Shown one piece after another: positions 10,360 through 21,629 of a DNA stretch of 64,000 nucleotides. The notes under the pieces are model-generated. The model was not told where the DNA came from and made no database searches. It worked only from the letters and a program-made list of their open reading frames with translations. The translations under genes were made by a program, and so were the position numbers. Source of the stretch: Neurospora tetrasperma FGSC 2508 (lineage: Eukaryota; Ascomycota; Sordariomycetes; Sordariales; Sordariaceae). Every line of letters starts with the position of its first letter. Positions within the stretch are counted from its first letter, which is position 1. Where the stretch lies: contig NW_009799100.1 of assembly GCF_000213175.1 (NCBI RefSeq), positions 4,765,526 through 4,829,525 on the forward strand, read 5' to 3'.

Positions 10360-11159
10360 GATTGCTGAAGTTGATGTACGGGAATTGGATGGATGCTAAG
10401 AGGTAAGGTAAGGTAAGGGGGACGAGGAGTGGCTTACACGGCACTTACACTAACAAAAACCCTGCCAGACTTGGAGCGAGTTAGATAGCGCCTACTGGAG
10501 GCGGAGTTCCATATCGTGAGCAACTGTAATTACATAAGATATAGCTCCACTTTCAACTGCATACCCTCTTCGGCTCTTCCTCTCTTCACCCACACCACGC
10601 GTGGATTGCACACTCCGTCCACCTCTCATCTTACATCGGCATTCGAAATGGGCTACGTTGTTGGGCTTGGGGAAGGTGAATTGTGCGCCTTGGACTTGGG
10701 ATTTCTTTCGTTTCTTTTTTTTTTTTGACCTGACCTATTTTCTTGGATTCTGCCTCCCCTCAACCCTCTCGATCCAGACTCCTTGGCCACGAAGACAACC
10801 AAGGAAGGTGTCGGTCGGGAAGCTCGACTCGGCGAGTTGCATTCCGCTGGACCGTCAGGACGTTTGAGCTCGGGAACATAAACATGGTGGTTGGCTTCCG
10901 TTACAACACACTGTCGGCGCAGCCGTCAATACCTTCGTTTGTAAACGAGTCGATTGGCCGAGAGAGCTCTATGCCAGAGGCCCACTGGCCCAAAGCTGCA
11001 AAACTGTTGCCAAAACAGGGTGATGGCAGCCTTGAGAGCGACAAGCCAACCATAGCTCTAGACTAAGGATCAGCTCAAAGTATGCTTGAGGCCCGACGTG
11101 TACTTGTCTGCCTTGACTTAAATAGATGATGTGGCCCTACCCATTTCGATTTCAACACC
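10360..11159. other. Intergenic promoter region shared by divergent genes
   Basis: The 800 bp lie between the ankyrin gene (minus) and the exonuclease gene (plus). They hold a short GGTAA microrepeat near 10400 and a T-tract at 10718-10727. No gene is supported. Confidence 0.55.
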
Positions 11160-12065
11160 ATGCATTCGAGCCTGAAGAAAGGTTTGGCAACAAAATTGCC
11201 CTTCGCACATAAAAAGACAGGCAAACCCCATATCAATTTGCGTTCTGGGACAGCAGAGAACTCCCTTCGACATATCAAGATACCGGCAAAGCGCACCCTT
11301 CCCAAGTCAAGCATGGCGACCCCAACCTTGATCTCATCCCTTCCAGACCTCCAGGCCTTCCTCTCTTTGATCCCTCCGTCCAGCACGTTATATCTGGACC
11401 TTGAAGGCAGAAATCTCAGCCGTCACGGAACCTTGACGCTCTTGACAATTCTCGTCCTTCCCACGCGGGCAACAAGCATTGTCGATGTCCAAACCCTCGG
11501 CGACTCTGCTTTCACCACTCCCAGCCCAGACGGAAAGACCCTGAAAGCCATTCTCGAGGATCCCCATACCTCCAAATGCCTCTGGGACGTCCGCAACGAC
11601 GCGGACGCCCTCTGGGCGCACCACAAGATCCGTCTCGCGGGCGTCACAGACATCCAGCTGCTCGAAAACGGATCCCGCCCCGGCGGCAAGACGTACCTCT
11701 TCGGGCTCGACAGGTGTATCGAGAGGGACCTCTCGCTGAGATGGGAAGAGAAGCAGCCCTGGGCCAGAACCAAGCAGGAGGTGCGGGCTCTGATGAACAT
11801 GCCCAACAGCGACATCTTCTCCCGCCGCCCTCTGGACGCCAAGACGCTGCAGTATTGCGTCAACGATGTCGTTTACCTGCCTGCGCTTCACAAGCTCTAC
11901 ACCAAGCGTATCAACAAGTCTAGTGGATGGCTGGCAAAAGCAATGGTTGAGAGCGCGCGTCGCGTGACCGAAGCTTGTGGCCCTGGGTACGTGCCTCAAT
12001 CTGAGGATAAGAAGTTCGGACCTTGGCGCTCGAGGGTGGACCCGGACTACGACTTCTGGTTCTGA
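11160..12065 (+). CDS. DEDDy 3'-5' exonuclease domain protein (RNase D-like), 301 aa
   Basis: Single-exon gene. The exonuclease fold has all expected acidic sites: motif I YLDLEG (Asp80, Glu82), motif II NDADAL (Asp147) followed by TDIQLLE (Asp164), and motif III YCVNDVVYL (Tyr232, Asp236), the Tyr marking the DEDDy class of RNase D, WRN and Rrp6 relatives. No HRDC domain follows, so it is the compact fungal type. The first 51 residues are strongly basic with few acids and could be a mitochondrial presequence; a second ATG at 11313 would skip it. Substrate may be structured RNA, but this is family-level inference. Confidence 0.88.
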   Translation: MHSSLKKGLATKLPFAHKKTGKPHINLRSGTAENSLRHIKIPAKRTLPKSSMATPTLISSLPDLQAFLSLIPPSSTLYLDLEGRNLSRHGTLTLLTILVLPTRATSIVDVQTLGDSAFTTPSPDGKTLKAILEDPHTSKCLWDVRNDADALWAHHKIRLAGVTDIQLLENGSRPGGKTYLFGLDRCIERDLSLRWEEKQPWARTKQEVRALMNMPNSDIFSRRPLDAKTLQYCVNDVVYLPALHKLYTKRINKSSGWLAKAMVESARRVTEACGPGYVPQSEDKKFGPWRSRVDPDYDFWF

Positions 12066-12358
12066 TAATGGAGGAACGGCTTGAGGAGATGGAAGAGGAC
12101 GAATTGTTTTTGGCTATAGAGGCCAGATAAAGCTCGGTCGGGGAATCAAGGCAAGAGATAGCGTACCTAGATGTAGTTTTGTCCGAGGCAGGATGGCCCA
12201 AGTTGGATTTAGCAATATCATATCATGAAGCTTACGGCCCTTTTTCCGTTTGACCGAGCCTGTAGACGCATGATCTTGTTTTCGAGACGCAAACTTGCCA
12301 CACTTTCCTTCCGAGAGCAATGTCTACCCCCAATGGTGAACGAGTGTACTAGGCGTAC

Positions 12359-12470
12359 CTAATGGCGTCGGGGAAGCCGTAGTTGTCTCGGCACGCGCTG
12401 ATGACTTTTGAGACTGCGTCGACGATTGAGATGATGCTGGAGGCTCGCTGAGGACTTCCAGGCCTGACAT
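12359..12470 (-). pseudogene. Broken first exon of a STAND/NLR-type gene
   Basis: From ATG 12470 the minus strand encodes M-S-G-L-E-V-L. After one frame change it reads IISIVDAVSKVISACRDNYG and then F-P-D-A-I, ending at an AG|GTACGC donor-like site. This closely resembles the conserved N-terminus of fungal STAND/NLR and related ankyrin proteins, which start MSG-[LA]-E and continue with an I-x-x-I-D-x-x-x-K helix. No further exon follows before 12065. It appears to be a truncated, frameshifted host gene lying just downstream of the next ankyrin-containing gene. Confidence 0.6.
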
Positions 12471-12656
12471 GTTTGGTGAAAGTCTGAAGAGGAACAAACG
12501 ACACAAAATTGATAAATCGGTTGTCAGGTGTGTGAGAAGCGGGCCTAGCTGTTGAGTGAGTCGCATGTTGGGAAATGAGGGGTGGTTCAGTAATCCCTTT
12601 ATAAGTAGAGGTACCTCTCTATCCAAGTACAACAAGTCCTTTTAGCCTATCACGTG

Positions 12657-14276
12657 CTACAAAAACCATAATCCCTTGGAAATCTCAAACTCAAACCCGT
12701 CTTCTCCCTCGGACGCATCCAAAGCATACTCCTCCGGCTCATCCCAATACTCGCTATCCAACTCTCTCTCCCTCAACCACCCCTCCAACACCTCGACCTT
12801 CTCCTCTATCTCGTGATAGCGTATGCGACTGCCTGACAACATCCGTGCAAACATCAGCGGCGTTCTTCCTTCGTCGTCCCGCAACATCTTGGCGCCCCGC
12901 TCCAACAGGAGCTTGACCATATCCACATCTCCGCGACAAACGGCAGTATGCAGCACATAGTTTTGCAGCCAGACCCTCTTCATTCGATTCTCCGGGCTCG
13001 GCCCTCGAATGTAGTTGGCTGTATTGAGTACCTCGCGCAGGTTTCCTCCTCCTCCTCCTCCTCCTCCTTGATTGTCAGCGTCATCGAGCAACCAGGCTAG
13101 GAGCTCTTTATTCCCCTTTTTCTGCACCGCGGGAAGTAAGATCTTGAGTCGGTCGAGTTTTGTGAGGGCGTCTCTGAGTGATGGTGGTGGCGTCGTAGGC
13201 GTGGACAACGCAAGAGTATACCGTATAGCTTTCACCACCAACCCTACCTCGCGCGGCCTGGATTTCGACGGCCGCAACGGGTCAGTCCCCTGTCCCTCCA
13301 CCAGACTCACCAGGGTCTGTACCTTGCCCTCTTGCGTGTCCAGGTATCCCACCTCCTTGAATGCATCCAAGAGAGTCTTGAGCGGCTGTATCTCGTGGCC
13401 CGTGCCGAGCAGGTTCCAGGCCCACAGGCGCGGCGCACGCCACCGCGTGCGAATCAGCACCGCTTCGACGTCGTGCGGCGGCGGGCGCTCGCTACCCAAA
13501 TTCAAGGGCATCCAGTTGCGGTACCAGGGTATGGTCGACTTTTCTTTGGGTCTCGTGCTGTTATTGTTGTTGCTGGTCTCAGGCGGTGGTGGCGGTGGTC
13601 CCCCCGAAGAAGCCAGCATCTTTACTAGCTCAAAAAATTGCTTCGTCGCCGAGCTACTTAACGTGCCATGCATGGACCAGGCCGTTCTATCCGTCATACT
13701 GAGAAAGAACTCCCTCAGAACGGCCGAGTCCGGGCCAGGGTGCAGCGGAGACAAGTGTGGTGGAAGTTCCGACGCCAACGAGGCGAAACTGGCCGCCAGA
13801 TCACCCTTGCCCGTGGGATCCGCGTCAATAGCGTTCAGCGCGGCAACAAAGTCCTCACTCAACTTATAGTCCAAGTGCGAGGGTACCGTTTGCGGACCCA
13901 GCGCCAGCTTGAGCAAGGATATAAAGGAAGGAAGAAAACTTTGGCGGCTGGACTCGCAAAGGTCGAAGACAAAGTAGATGCGCGGCGGCGAGACAAAGGG
14001 CAGATCGGAGGTGAGGTCGCGCCAGTGGAATTCGACGCCGAGGGTATCGTTGACGTCGGGGGAGAAGGTGCGGGTTTTGTCGAAGCCGTCGAGGAGGACG
14101 AGGACTTTGGACGAGGAGGAATTGTCCTGTTCTTTAAAGGTCAGAACGTATGATGCCTTTTCATGGCTGCGGCTCTCGAGCAGGTCTGGAGTGCCGACGT
14201 AAAAGCAAAAGTGTGGTTGGCAGCTCAGTGCATCGCGGGTTTGCGGCACCACATCGAAAGTGGAAGGACAACCCAT
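12657..14276 (-). CDS. Hypothetical protein with C-terminal ankyrin repeats, 539 aa
   Basis: Single exon from ATG 14276. The N-terminal 350 residues belong to no family I recognise. They contain a hydrophobic strand VLVLLDGFDKTRTF (about 65), Pro- and Asn-rich low-complexity stretches, and a run of eight Gly encoded by a CCT/CCTCCT microsatellite at 13047-13070. The last third has ankyrin-like helices: LHTAVCRGDVDMVKLLLERG and RTPLMFARM, followed by an acidic tail. No P-loop, signal peptide or membrane segment is visible. It lies 190 bp from the NLR-type relic on the same strand, which hints at a former or neighbouring NLR locus. Confidence 0.75.
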   Translation of the reverse strand: MGCPSTFDVVPQTRDALSCQPHFCFYVGTPDLLESRSHEKASYVLTFKEQDNSSSSKVLVLLDGFDKTRTFSPDVNDTLGVEFHWRDLTSDLPFVSPPRIYFVFDLCESSRQSFLPSFISLLKLALGPQTVPSHLDYKLSEDFVAALNAIDADPTGKGDLAASFASLASELPPHLSPLHPGPDSAVLREFFLSMTDRTAWSMHGTLSSSATKQFFELVKMLASSGGPPPPPPETSNNNNSTRPKEKSTIPWYRNWMPLNLGSERPPPHDVEAVLIRTRWRAPRLWAWNLLGTGHEIQPLKTLLDAFKEVGYLDTQEGKVQTLVSLVEGQGTDPLRPSKSRPREVGLVVKAIRYTLALSTPTTPPPSLRDALTKLDRLKILLPAVQKKGNKELLAWLLDDADNQGGGGGGGGNLREVLNTANYIRGPSPENRMKRVWLQNYVLHTAVCRGDVDMVKLLLERGAKMLRDDEGRTPLMFARMLSGSRIRYHEIEEKVEVLEGWLRERELDSEYWDEPEEYALDASEGEDGFEFEISKGLWFL

Positions 14277-14764
14277 TTTGCCGGCTTCAAAAGTGAAAGA
14301 AGGCAAACGTGGCAACCGAGAGAGTTAAGATTCCCGAGACTGTTTGTTTGGTTTGCGTTAAAGTGGTTGATGGTGACCATGTGGTAGAGTCGTGAGCATT
14401 CGCCCGCACATGACTTTATATTCCACACCATGGGAGACCTCCTCACTGCCACATCATTTGCCTTGGCATGTGAAAATGCCGAGTACCTCTAGGCAGCAGT
14501 GTCGTCTTCGTTGGTTGTTGTAAGGTTGCAGCAAAGCCACCTTAGACTTTCACCAAACACAAAACCAGCCTAGTTTGTTGGTTAGTTTGGTACAAAAACA
14601 AGCCTTTCTCCACCCAAAAGGGAAAGGCATTGGGGCTTCAAGTGGATGGACGGGAAGATTGTGGTCGGGCAAGTAGTTGGGCTGACCGAGGGACTCGATG
14701 ATTTGCGGTAGGGGCGGCTTTGGATGAAAGATGCTAGGAAGTACGCCTTGCAGTCCGCCTGAGA
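14277..14764. other. Intergenic sequence
   Basis: This is the upstream region of the ankyrin-containing gene. Only short overlapping frames are seen. Nothing is supported. Confidence 0.5.
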
Positions 14765-15118
14765 CTACCATTCAACAGTATACTCCTCGTCCTCGAACCA
14801 TGACATGGGCTCGGACGGGTTTAATGCTATGCTTGATGCCACCAAGGGCTCGGTAAACACAGGAGCATTGAGATTTGAGTCGACGCACGCTACAAACCTT
14901 TGGCTCTGGGGACCGCCATACTTCTCAATTCCCCCTGGGAGGCGGAAGTAGACGTTAAATACAGGTAACAACGAAAGAAAACCTGGGGACCGCCATGACG
15001 AAGGTACCCGAATGTTTAGGGTGATCACGCAAAGGAACTGGCCAGGATAGTGACTTGGTTCATGACCTGAATGATGGAAGGCAAGAAGGGAAGTGGCCAG
15101 GGTGAAGATGACGGTCAA
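14765..15118 (-). CDS. Possible 3' exon of a gene running into the gap
   Basis: An open frame of 117 codons on the minus strand has no ATG of its own and ends with an acidic, aromatic tail (SWFEDEEYTVEW). A 13-base stretch TGGCGGTCCCCAG occurs twice inside it. If real, the 5' part would lie in or beyond the assembly gap. No family is recognised and the frame could be accidental. Confidence 0.25.
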   Translation of the reverse strand: MTVIFTLATSLLAFHHSGHEPSHYPGQFLCVITLNIRVPSSWRSPGFLSLLPVFNVYFRLPGGIEKYGGPQSQRFVACVDSNLNAPVFTEPLVASSIALNPSEPMSWFEDEEYTVEW

Positions 15119-15268
15119 TTGAATCCTATGCTATTACCTGCCAACACATTACGGCCCTTCCGGGCCTTGTTCTTTACTCCTCTTCGGCCCCTTAAATGAG
15201 ATACCTTGAGTGACCGCCTGCTGCCGGCAGTGTTTTTTGGCCGAGTCATCCAGACCTCTGGAGAAAGC

Positions 15269-16067
15269 NNNNNNNNNNNNNNNNNNNNNNNNNNNNNNNN
15301 NNNNNNNNNNNNNNNNNNNNNNNNNNNNNNNNNNNNNNNNNNNNNNNNNNNNNNNNNNNNNNNNNNNNNNNNNNNNNNNNNNNNNNNNNNNNNNNNNNNN
15401 NNNNNNNNNNNNNNNNNNNNNNNNNNNNNNNNNNNNNNNNNNNNNNNNNNNNNNNNNNNNNNNNNNNNNNNNNNNNNNNNNNNNNNNNNNNNNNNNNNNN
15501 NNNNNNNNNNNNNNNNNNNNNNNNNNNNNNNNNNNNNNNNNNNNNNNNNNNNNNNNNNNNNNNNNNNNNNNNNNNNNNNNNNNNNNNNNNNNNNNNNNNN
15601 NNNNNNNNNNNNNNNNNNNNNNNNNNNNNNNNNNNNNNNNNNNNNNNNNNNNNNNNNNNNNNNNNNNNNNNNNNNNNNNNNNNNNNNNNNNNNNNNNNNN
15701 NNNNNNNNNNNNNNNNNNNNNNNNNNNNNNNNNNNNNNNNNNNNNNNNNNNNNNNNNNNNNNNNNNNNNNNNNNNNNNNNNNNNNNNNNNNNNNNNNNNN
15801 NNNNNNNNNNNNNNNNNNNNNNNNNNNNNNNNNNNNNNNNNNNNNNNNNNNNNNNNNNNNNNNNNNNNNNNNNNNNNNNNNNNNNNNNNNNNNNNNNNNN
15901 NNNNNNNNNNNNNNNNNNNNNNNNNNNNNNNNNNNNNNNNNNNNNNNNNNNNNNNNNNNNNNNNNNNNNNNNNNNNNNNNNNNNNNNNNNNNNNNNNNNN
16001 NNNNNNNNNNNNNNNNNNNNNNNNNNNNNNNNNNNNNNNNNNNNNNNNNNNNNNNNNNNNNNNNNNN
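15269..16067. other. Assembly gap (799 undetermined bases)
   Basis: All bases are N. Frames spanning the gap are meaningless. Its true length may differ. Confidence 0.99.
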
Positions 16068-17084
16068 AAAAAATCCCCCAGATATAATCTTCCAAATGAT
16101 GGCTTATCTATAGGAGAGCGGACAGGCTCCTGAGTTTTCCACTATCTATGGCCATATGTGCTTATTGTACGTAAAACAATGTCTCATATAGGGTGTTTTG
16201 GCTTGGCCTCTCTCTCTCTGAGTGTTGATGTCGGCTTGGTACGAGTTGGTTATAGATGACTTGCTTGACATGAGGAGTGAATTACTTTGGCACGAGATCT
16301 GGTCTTTGTTCTGGTTTTCGCGGTCCATTCGTGCCATGAAGGCCCAAGTTGAATGTCCGAGCCTAAGTAATAGGGTCATGGGAAGGTCAACATGATATCT
16401 GTCGGTTAGGGACTTAAAGTCATTCCCTATCCTTCAATTTACACTTCATGTGTTCTTAAGGGACTTAATGAAATTATCTACCTCGCAATAAGTGTTCCAT
16501 ACAGAGAAGGGCTGATGCAGTGCTTGAGTGTTTCCCAGGTTTCGAAACCGCCCTTCAATATCCTTTAGTGCTAAGAACTAAAATATATAATCCCGGAGGA
16601 GTCATAAAGGAGCCTTTGATGTCTGCGAAATCATCTCCGAGAGTAGCAACAGAGGCATATAAATACATTGCCGCTGCATTCTCACCAAGGTGTGTTAGTC
16701 CTGTCTTGCTGGCATTGCTCATGCTGCTGCGGACTTACATGTATAATATGCAACAAAAGTCCTGCACGCCTCAATATTCTGAAAGGCCCGTATCTTCTAC
16801 CTTTGCCTTGTTTTTCCCCCTCTTTGGCCTCAATGATGCGTTTCTCTTTTTTACGAAGGTGAGTCTACGGACCACATAGCATTGGTCTCACCACGTTATG
16901 GATGATATATAACTTGAACTGCAGTGTCACTCCCCCGTCATCCACCTTTCGACAATCTTCTTCCCGTAACGGATGATTTCCTACAAGCACCAACTGCCAC
17001 GACCTACTTCACCGACGATCATCCGTCATGTTCTGTGGTCTTCCCATACCATTCCGGTCTCGATCGGGGCACAACGCCAGCACC
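16068..17084. other. Intergenic sequence after the gap
   Basis: AT-richer sequence with stops in all frames at short intervals. No gene, tRNA or clear repeat unit was found. Confidence 0.5.
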
Positions 17085-17627
17085 ATGGAGCCACGGGAGA
17101 AAAACAAGCTACGAAAGAAGCAAAAGAAGGTACAACTAGCTTCGAGTGACCAGTTTCAGTATCAGGGAAAACCCCCCAAGGGCCCTGCAAGGGCATGCAA
17201 CAGTAGTACGAGCCCGGAAACTGTTAGACTAGTAACCAGACCCCGCCAACAACTTCCATGGCTACTAGGACGATAGGTACTAGCAGTTACTAACAAAGGA
17301 TCGCCAGATCACGCCTGAGAATGATCCGCGTCCTTCACATTCCCACTCCCGGCTCACGCCTAGAGGTACCATCGTAGAAGACGCGCCAGAAGAGCAAGAT
17401 CTTCAACCTGACGACCGTTCTGCTACCGCTACCGAGGTAGAGTCCCAACAGCCCACAAAAGCTTCCACAACGCCCAACACGGGGAAACCCCGAATGACAC
17501 CGAGAATAAGGAGCGTAGTAATATTGCGAAGCCGCACAGCGACCAGTCCCAGATACAGGTATCGCCATTACGTCGTGCGGCAGTCGTTACCGAGGAGTAC
17601 ATCCGAGCAAAGAACGACATAGTGTAG
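17085..17627 (+). pseudogene. Frame-broken two-exon relic of unknown family
   Basis: Exon 17085-17129 encodes MEPREKNKLRKKQKK and ends in a GT donor. A TTACTAAC branch-like site and a CCAG acceptor lead to an exon at 17308. That exon reads ITPENDPRPSHSHSRLTPRG and an acidic Gln-rich stretch. Near 17460-17490 the coding-like signal moves to another frame, reading NKERSNIAKPHSDQSQIQ and ending VVTEEYIRAKNDIV with a stop at 17625. The pattern suggests one frameshift in a former or mis-assembled gene. The basic N-terminus recalls a nuclear protein, but no family is recognised. Confidence 0.3.
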
Positions 17628-19465
17628 AGGCCGCCGCCATCTCAAGGGTCCCCTCTTCTGCTTCTGTCCTGAGCGTTATCCCTGAGTCCGATTGATTCCT
17701 ATTCTACTGGCGACGAGCGCGAACAAAAGTTGGTAGAAACGTCCCTTCACCTGGTATCTTCAATGTTTCCAGTGTGGGAGGGTTCAAGGGCAGGGAGTGT
17801 GCGGGACAAGAAGACCAAGGAGGAGAGCTACAAAAACAGCCACAAGGACAAGACCACAAACAAGAACAAGCTATGACTTATACTCTCACGAATACGGCCC
17901 CCCGTTCTTTCCGAACCCAGGTTACTAGGATTCCACCTCGCACTTGCACTCGAGAATGACGCCTTGGAAGGTGCAAGGAGAAGAGGAGGGAGAAGCGAGC
18001 ACAAAAGGAGAAAGTAAAGCAAGAGCGGAAGTGGAAGGTATCTGAAGGACGTTTTTACCTGTAAGCTCATGACGGAGTTCGGTTTTCGGTATGGTATCGT
18101 GTATGGTTTCTATCACCAGTACGCGTGGGAAGAGATGGTCGTTATCGAGTTTGCGACTGCAGAAAAGGACATGGAGATTCAAATATACGGCTTCTTATTC
18201 CCATTGCACCCTTTGCTACTACTACGTTTTGAACATGAGGAACGACTGTTCATACCTTCGATCAGCTGGCAAAAAGGTTTTTCTTAGGACGTCGTCGTCA
18301 ATGTGATCATTCGTAATACGAAATAAAGACATCTTGCAATGACTTGATATGTCGGCAGAAACATTGGGGGTTGTTGAACTCGACGTAATCGATATATTCA
18401 AACAAGAATGCTACTTCCCCAACTTACAAATGGAAGCTTCCATGTCTAGATAAGAGGACAAGGAAAGATTGGAGGTAAAATAAGGGTACCTAGTAAGTAA
18501 TAATGGCAGAAATGGCCGGAGAGAAAACGGTTGCAGCGCTACTAATCTTTCCGTTCAGCTGGACCCCAGGGATGTCAAGCGTGAGTTACTTCACTCCAAA
18601 TGATGCAATTCTTTCTGAGGAAAAAGTGTCACACTTGACCTTTGCTTGGAATTGTCTATCAAACCATTGCCTCTCAGTCTTTGTCCATTGCCCTTTGGTT
18701 TTTTTCTGCGAACCTCCTGTCCCTTATGGCCTTGTTTATGGAATTGTTTGAAGTCAACCTTCCTTTTCCATTCCTTTTCAGTATCGTCCGTAGAGCCGGA
18801 ACAACCAAAGTCAAAGTAAAGTGACGCCAACATAGGTAAGTAACTTTGCAGCTTCCCTTTAACCATGTCCCTTTTATCGGTGAAATACGTTTTTTTCATC
18901 ATTCGTTCCTGACCCCTTTGGGAAGCGCCACCCACGGTAAACACCACGCAAAACGACAACAAAGGTCGAAATACCATAAAAGGCAACCTCATCCTGCCAC
19001 CGCGATAGGCCGGAAAGAGGTATATTAAAGAGAAACATCAGACTAGAATGAAAATTGTTTAAACAAGGAAAATTTTCAATAAACCCATTCATCGTCAGAA
19101 AAAAAAATGGCTCCGTAGCTCCCTAACCCCGTCAGACTTGACTAACCAGCCAAACCAAGTGGTAATCATTGGCGTAATCAACAATCAATCAAGGCAATCC
19201 CAACCAAGCCATCTTTGTCCGAGCATGACCATCCCGATTCCTCTTTTTAGCTGACCACATCAACTTTTGATAGTTCAATCCAGTCATTGTCGACAACGCC
19301 AGTCAAGCACTCAGGTGATAGAATAAAAATCATTAACACGACACGCTTTCCATCCATCCGTCCATCCATCCATCCATCCAAAGCCAAGTATGTTACAGGA
19401 GACTCTTAGGCAGTAGTATCCATTGATACACCAGGAAAAAAAGCAGAGCACTGGCGGCAGGAACA
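17628..19465. other. Long noncoding stretch, 3' flank of the GATA factor gene
   Basis: About 1.8 kb without a supported gene. A CCAT/CCGT tetranucleotide run sits at 19351-19380. The part nearest 19465 is likely 3' UTR of the minus-strand GATA gene. Confidence 0.5.
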
Positions 19466-20820
19466 CTATGACTCCGCCTTGGGAGCTTCTTCCGCGGGGG
19501 CGGTGGTGGGAGGCTCAGAGGCCTCAGTCTCTGGTGCGGCAGGCTCCTCGGTGGGAGCAGACTCCGGCGCGGCGGGGGTCGGCTCGGGAACAACAGAATC
19601 GGCTTCTGGGGCTGGGGCTGGGGCTGGAGCCTCAGTGGGCTCGCTAACGGGCGCAGGCTCTGACTCCTGGGCTTCCACTTGTTCTTGGACGGGTTCGGGC
19701 GCGGGTGCCGGGGCCTGCTCAGGTGCTGCCTCGGGTGCTGGCGCAGGGGCAGGGGCGGCTTCGTCGATGGCCATAGGGGTAGGAATTGGCTGTTCTGCAG
19801 GTGCTGGCTGCTGCTGTTCCGGCTGCTGTGGCTCAACAACTTCTGCATAGGGCTCGGTCTTGACGTTTTCGTCCAGGCGGATCTTCTTGTGGCGTCCATT
19901 ATCCTGAGATTCGAGAGCATCCTTGACGTCCTTGAGCTCAACCTCGAGCTCATCAAGGCGCCTCTTGAGCATATTCTCCCTCCTGTGACTTTCCTCCAGT
20001 TCCTTCTGCAGCTGCTGGTGAGCTTCGCCCATGGCATCGATCTGGGCGCGAAGCTGGGCTTCAAGCTTGCCGGGCTCTGAAGCTTGTCGAATATTCTCTT
20101 CCGTTTCGAGTTGGTGAAGGCGACCGCGGTAGAGCTCTTGGATGACCTCCAACTCGCTGACTCGGGTCTTCAGGCTGGCATTGGCGGCGAGGAGCTGCTC
20201 GTGGGTTTGTGGCATGTGCTCGCCATTCATGGGCGATGGGGCTCGGCCGGGAGAGGCAGTCGGGACGCCGAATCCGGGAATCTGTTGGGCTTGAAATTGG
20301 TACTCTAGGCTGTGATCAATGGGAATGTGCGGATTGTATACGTTGGGGGTGCCGGTACGCGAAACGGGCGAGTTATCGTCGACGGGGTGGCCATTGATGG
20401 ACTTCTGGGATGCTCTTCGGGCAGCAGCGGCAGGGTTGTTGGGATCCATCATGCCTACTCCGCCGTTCATGTCGGCGGTGGCAGCTAGGTTCTGCTGCTG
20501 TTGCTGTTGTTGCTGCTGTTGCTGGGCACACACAGTTAGTTTGCCGAATGAAGTTTGCCAAGGTCAGACATATATGGACGGCTTGCCTTTTTCTGCTTGG
20601 CCAAGTCAGGACGCATGGTCTTGACGCGGTTGCGACTCTTGATGACATCGGTCTTTAGGGAGATTGGACGTGGACGGCCATGCAGCTTGAGGAAGAGACC
20701 ACAGGCATTGCAGAGGACCTGGCCCATCTCGTCGCGGCGCCATAGCGGGGTTGTCGAGGTCGCGCAGTTCTGGCACGTGGGCTGTGTGGTTTCGCGATCA
20801 TGGTTAGCCATTGTCGCCAT
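19466..20820 (-). CDS. asd-4: GATA transcription factor with C-terminal coiled coil (ASD-4/AreB-type)
   Basis: Exons 20820-20587 and 20521-19466 give 429 residues. A single class IV GATA finger lies at the N-terminus: Cys16, Cys19, Cys37 and Cys40 in C-X2-C-X17-C-X2-C spacing, with [18 protein letters not shown] and the basic tail KSRNRVKT. After a polyGln tract comes a long coiled coil (about 215-300: [19 protein letters not shown] and [20 protein letters not shown]), then a Pro/Ala/Glu-rich tail. Finger plus coiled coil defines the fungal ASD-4/AreB/NreB group, whose Neurospora member is needed for ascus and ascospore development and whose Aspergillus member is a nitrogen co-repressor. The intron (20586-20522) starts with GC, in the context AAG|GCAAGC, and ends CCAG. 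Both exons are phase 0 there. Upstream exons may give a longer isoform. Confidence 0.9.
20493..20525 (-). repeat. CAG/CAA tract encoding polyglutamine
   Basis: An interrupted CAG/CAA run at the start of the second exon of the GATA factor gene encodes about ten glutamines. It directly follows the splice acceptor. Confidence 0.9.
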
Positions 20821-21347
20821 GTTTGCTGCAGTTGTTGGTGGTGGTGATGGTGGTGGTGCAGCTGCGCTGTCGGATAAGAGATGGGAACCTCAATGGTATG
20901 GAGAGGGAGAGATAGAAGGCCGATTAGATGCTGGCGATAAGCCAACCTTGATAAATAAATGCGGGAAGTGGAAGCTGCTGGTGAATGAGATAGAACGTGG
21001 AGGGATGTTGATAAGAACGAAGCACGGAAATGATAAGGAAATTTTTTGACGGGGCCGCTTCCAGGTTTGGGGCGCTGCAGCCCAGTAAGTTACCACCAAA
21101 GAAGTGGGCTGTTGCGATAACAACCCGGTCGGGCCATGGAGGGGCTTAGATAAGCAGCTAAAATTCCACCAAAACCGGGCTTTTTGGCCAATGGCAATCG
21201 TTGCCATTCTCAGCAAACCCGTGGCCTTGGCTTTTCGTGACGTTGATCCATTGCCAACCGCCCGATTGTGTCGCAAGACGCGACTGGGATAATGCGATAC
21301 GCGATAAGGGGGACAGATACAACAACACCAATATGGAGTAGACTTAC

Positions 21348-21596
21348 CAAGTTGCCTCCTGGACCTGGATGCGAGCTAGCAGCTGGAGAGGTGCCTGGAG
21401 GAATCATGGGAGGAGCGGCCATGGTCATAGGTCTGCCATCCATTGCAATGTCAGCAAAAGTTGGCGCATCGCGGTTACGTGTCAAGCAGAGCCACCAATG
21501 CTAATGCGCCTTGTACCACTGCTTCTTCCTCTTCATCTGTGAACCCAATTGACTGAAAACTAACCTAGGCTGTGGTGATGTGACTGTCGCCGGCGT

Positions 21597-21629
<33 letters not shown>

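Noticed and set aside
13047-13070. CCT repeat as a separate regulatory element
   Set aside because: It is inside the coding sequence of the ankyrin-containing protein and simply encodes polyglycine.
15115-16133. Frames of about 300 codons across the undetermined bases
   Set aside because: They consist almost wholly of unknown residues and only reflect the absence of stops in N.
18591-18992. A 133-codon minus-strand frame starting with a hydrophobic stretch
   Set aside because: No ATG at the best position, low-complexity Lys-rich middle, no family. Probably 3' noncoding sequence of the GATA gene region.
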